DNA of 15,419 nucleotides. Origin: Desulfatirhabdium butyrativorans (lineage in GTDB: Bacteria; Desulfobacterota; Desulfobacteria; Desulfobacterales; DYRK01). Shown in pieces: positions 13,570-15,419 of this stretch; the stretch's first letter is position 1; the number at the start of each line of letters is the position of its first letter. The stretch is taken from NCBI GenBank assembly GCA_020718785.1, contig DYRK01000061.1, positions 1 through 15,419 of the forward strand. The letters run 5' to 3'. The position numbers and the translations under genes were made by a program. The notes below the pieces were generated by a model that saw nothing but the letters and a program-made list of their open reading frames with translations, did no database searches and was not told the origin of the DNA.

Positions 13570-13720
13570 ACTTTTGAACTGCATAACTCCTATGAATGTT
13601 AATAATACAAAAAATTCAAAACTTCAACCGGTTAATATTTTTTTCGGCGATTATGTACCGTACTTTACGATATTATGCCTGCCGATGTCAATAAAACACA
13701 TCCCGCGGGGAAGACATTTA

Positions 13721-13752
13721 CGTTTACGTCCACTTTGACGTGAACGTAAACG
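13721..13752. repeat. stem-loop 3' of the VWA-OmpA gene
   Basis: CGTTTACGTCCAC faces GTGAACGTAAACG, a 13-bp stem with one mismatch and a short loop. It lies 19 bp after the VWA-OmpA stop. No T-run follows, so an mRNA-stabilising hairpin or an operator is as likely as a terminator. Confidence 0.55.
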
Positions 13753-13770
13753 ATTCTTCAACCCTGCAAA

Positions 13771-15024
13771 TCAGCGGGTCCGCCTGAATTCAGCCCTCCG
13801 GTTTGCAACCCGCCCTTCCTCGGTCTTGTTGGAAGCGGAAGGTGTGGTGAGACCGTAGCCGTTCACACTCAGCCGGTTTGACGGAACTCCTCTCCTGACA
13901 AGGTATGACATCACCTCTGTTGCCCGCAGATGGGACAGTTTCATGTTATATTTTTCTGTCCAGATATTGCAGGTATGCCCGTCAATATTCACCTGAGCTT
14001 CGAGACACTCCAGCATCAGCGATGCGATTCTGTCCAAACCGTTGTAATATTCGGGTCTGATATCCCATTTGTTCAGGTCAAACAGAACCTTCATCTTGAG
14101 AGCCTCGTCAAGTTCCGCGCAGGGATTTCTTGCAGGCGGCGGAGCTGTCCTCGCAACTGCCGGAGGCAGCGGCGCAGGAGGCGGCGGAGGTTCGGCTTTG
14201 CGGCCGCGATGAAAGATATCGTCAGCCCAGTCCCGCATGATATCGGGGCGCTCCAGTCTGTCCGAGGTGATCATATATCCGCATTCGCCGACTTCGGCAA
14301 TCCGCCTGAGGATATCTTCGCCGAAGGGAAGATTTCCGACAAGAGCGGTATAAATACACAGCCGGTCCCCGTAACGCTGCTTGATTCTTTTTGCCGCGTC
14401 CACCGGGTCTCCCTTATAAATTTTGCCGTCGCTGACAATGACTAAAGCCAGATAATGCCCTTTTGCCTGCTGGAAATCATCGCTGGATTTGTCAATCGCC
14501 TGAGCCAGCGGACTTTTTCCGCCTGCCCATCGGACAATCTCAATGGCTCTGGCAAAATCATCTCGCATATAGTCTGTCATGCCGTAAAGAAGAACAGTCG
14601 GGGTTGACCACGCGCCGGCTTCATATCCGTAACGTCTGAGTCCACCGAACAGGGGACGCTCGGGCGTGTTCTGATTCAGCCTTCGGACAATATCTTTGGC
14701 AATTCTGAGTTTGGGTTTCCCGGCATAAGGAATATACTTGGAACCGGATGCGTCAAGGATGACGATGAAGTCGTTCACATTCACCCGCATGTAGGTACCC
14801 ATGTCCGGTCTATCCGGATTCAATATGAAAGATTCAGGGGACTGCGCTGTTTTTGACGCGGGCAGCGAGCTGCGCGATACATTTGCATTGGAACTGCCTG
14901 ATGAGACGTTAAGCCCGCCCGATGTCTGAGCCTCGGATCGCTTCACCGTTTCTTTTGAAGCGCAGACAGCCATCGAAATCACCATGAATATGACAAACAA
15001 ACCTTTCCAATACCTTCCTGCCAT
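13771..15024 (-). CDS. VWA-domain protein with C-terminal OmpA/Pal domain
   Basis: The 417-residue product starts with a membrane signal segment, MAGRYWKGLFVIFMVISMAV, followed by Cys21; the -3 to -1 residues fit a lipobox poorly, so lipidation is uncertain. A Ser-rich stretch leads to a von Willebrand factor A domain with MIDAS residues DASGS (91-95), GGKSPLAQAI (about 168-177) and VIVSDGK (D199). A Pro/Ala-rich linker (about 278-300) joins an OmpA/Pal domain (about 310-417) with KYNMKLSHLRATEVMSYL and R367. As in the neighbouring gene, GHTD is replaced by GHTC (C352). The start at 15024 is chosen because AGGAGG lies 7 nt upstream; an upstream TTG would bury that site. It is likely a periplasmic, wall-associated adhesion or scaffold protein, with no partner gene visible. 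Confidence 0.9.
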   Translation of the reverse strand: MAGRYWKGLFVIFMVISMAVCASKETVKRSEAQTSGGLNVSSGSSNANVSRSSLPASKTAQSPESFILNPDRPDMGTYMRVNVNDFIVILDASGSKYIPYAGKPKLRIAKDIVRRLNQNTPERPLFGGLRRYGYEAGAWSTPTVLLYGMTDYMRDDFARAIEIVRWAGGKSPLAQAIDKSSDDFQQAKGHYLALVIVSDGKIYKGDPVDAAKRIKQRYGDRLCIYTALVGNLPFGEDILRRIAEVGECGYMITSDRLERPDIMRDWADDIFHRGRKAEPPPPPAPLPPAVARTAPPPARNPCAELDEALKMKVLFDLNKWDIRPEYYNGLDRIASLMLECLEAQVNIDGHTCNIWTEKYNMKLSHLRATEVMSYLVRRGVPSNRLSVNGYGLTTPSASNKTEEGRVANRRAEFRRTR

Positions 15025-15237
15025 CCTGTTACCTCCTGTCAACTTATCGAATTAATATCATAAAACCTGTAATGCAGCCGATTCCTCAATATTTTTTTCT
15101 GCCTTGCCGGAAATAAAAAACGCCCTCCGGATTTTATGCTTATATTTCCATAGCCGAAAACGCGCGGAACAGGCAAGGGTTTCTTATAAAATTTTAGTGT
15201 CATAAACCGGACATCGGATTCCAAGTTTCCGAAAGAA

Positions 15238-15266
15238 ATATTACTGTGATATTGACTGATATGCAA
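15238..15266 (-). promoter_or_regulatory. possible sigma-70-type promoter
   Basis: On the minus strand TTGCAT and TAATAT are separated by 17 bp. This places transcription start about 205 nt before the VWA-OmpA start. The match is partial (3 of 6 and 4 of 6), so it is tentative. Confidence 0.25.
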
Positions 15267-15380
15267 GAAAAAATTCGGAATACTGTTTTGTTCCGGGACC
15301 GGGTGTTGATTTGTTTTACAAATAAATCAGAATTGTTATATTTGAATTCGATCTCATCGGATGCGCTTTAATATTTTTTG

Positions 15381-15413
15381 CGGAGGGGTCTGACAGGAAT
15401 GTCCGACCCGCCG
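15381..15413 (+). repeat. second copy of the GGAA-loop hairpin repeat
   Basis: This shares GACAGGAATGTCCGACCC exactly with the hairpin at 13538-13569 read on the opposite strand. Here it is in plus orientation and followed by GATTTTT. No plus-strand gene lies before it, so it is more likely a dispersed repeat with terminator form than a terminator in use. Confidence 0.65.
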
Positions 15414-15419
15414 ATTTTT

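Larger units (their letters stand above)
13318..13770. other. intergenic region between the two OmpA-domain genes
   Basis: No gene is supported here. Going along the minus strand from the upstream gene it holds a stem-loop (13721-13752), an A+T-rich stretch, the terminator at 13528-13569, and a leader with an extra AAAGGAGG ahead of ATG-ATA-TAG (about 13395-13410), a two-codon frame. The promoter for the OmpA gene should be in 13330-13520, but I see no convincing -35/-10 pair. Confidence 0.6.
15025..15419. other. upstream region of the VWA-OmpA gene
   Basis: No gene is supported. It contains a possible promoter (15238-15266) and a hairpin repeat (15381-15413). An open 75-codon frame across 15039-15266 begins at TTG without a ribosome binding site and has no recognisable content, so it is left out. 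Confidence 0.6.

Noticed and set aside
15039..15266. 75-codon minus-strand frame upstream of the VWA-OmpA gene
   Set aside because: It has a TTG start, no ribosome binding site, no recognisable motif, and lies across the likely promoter and leader.

Overview
The window looks like chromosomal DNA of a Gram-negative bacterium, most likely a sulfate-reducer-type member of the Desulfobacterota. This is an inference: it rests on BamD and two OmpA-domain envelope proteins (an outer membrane), on a trxA-trxB-bamD cluster, on a PHP-domain/UvrD-helicase fusion, on a WecA-type transferase with a long C-terminal extension, and on intergenic DNA packed with short palindromic repeats. Every intact gene is on the minus strand. 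The only recognisable plus-strand coding sequence is a dead transposase.

Region 1 (1-3793) is accessory in character. Read in minus-strand order it holds a small protein gene (3431-3246), an AbiEii-like nucleotidyltransferase gene broken by one extra G (3259-2692), a C-terminal fragment of a kinase-like gene (2507-2289), a second small protein gene (2285-2064), a second, intact nucleotidyltransferase (2067-1510), and an AAA-type ATPase with a C-terminal PD-(D/E)XK nuclease-like domain that runs off the left edge. The last four genes are very tightly packed. Two copies of a dispersed repeat of about 145 bp bracket the broken module, and a partial third copy lies near 5435.

Region 2 (3794-6052) carries a polyprenyl-phosphate glycosyl-1-phosphate transferase (WecA/MraY superfamily, 3794-5359), which starts lipid-linked glycan synthesis. 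An internally deleted ISAzo13-family transposase follows on the plus strand. Region 3 (6053-9809) has a 1125-residue PHP/zinc-finger/UvrD helicase whose coding sequence contains an in-frame palindromic element, then a MITE-like element and heptanucleotide repeats, then rpmB (ribosomal protein L28) preceded by a terminator-like hairpin.

Region 4 (9881-12082) has a 39-bp tandem palindrome array, then bamD (outer-membrane assembly lipoprotein), trxB and trxA (thioredoxin system), probably transcribed trxA-trxB-bamD. Region 5 (12083-15419) has a nested double-hairpin element, an OmpA-family protein with a three-fold N-terminal repeat and a calcium-binding-type linker, and a VWA-OmpA protein. Both OmpA domains carry Cys where the peptidoglycan-binding Asp normally sits.

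The most notable points are the paired nucleotidyltransferase modules next to the ATPase-nuclease, the in-frame palindrome insertion in the helicase, the shared Asp-to-Cys change in two OmpA domains, and at least six kinds of palindromic or tandem intergenic repeat. I see no tRNA, rRNA, CRISPR array or replication origin.
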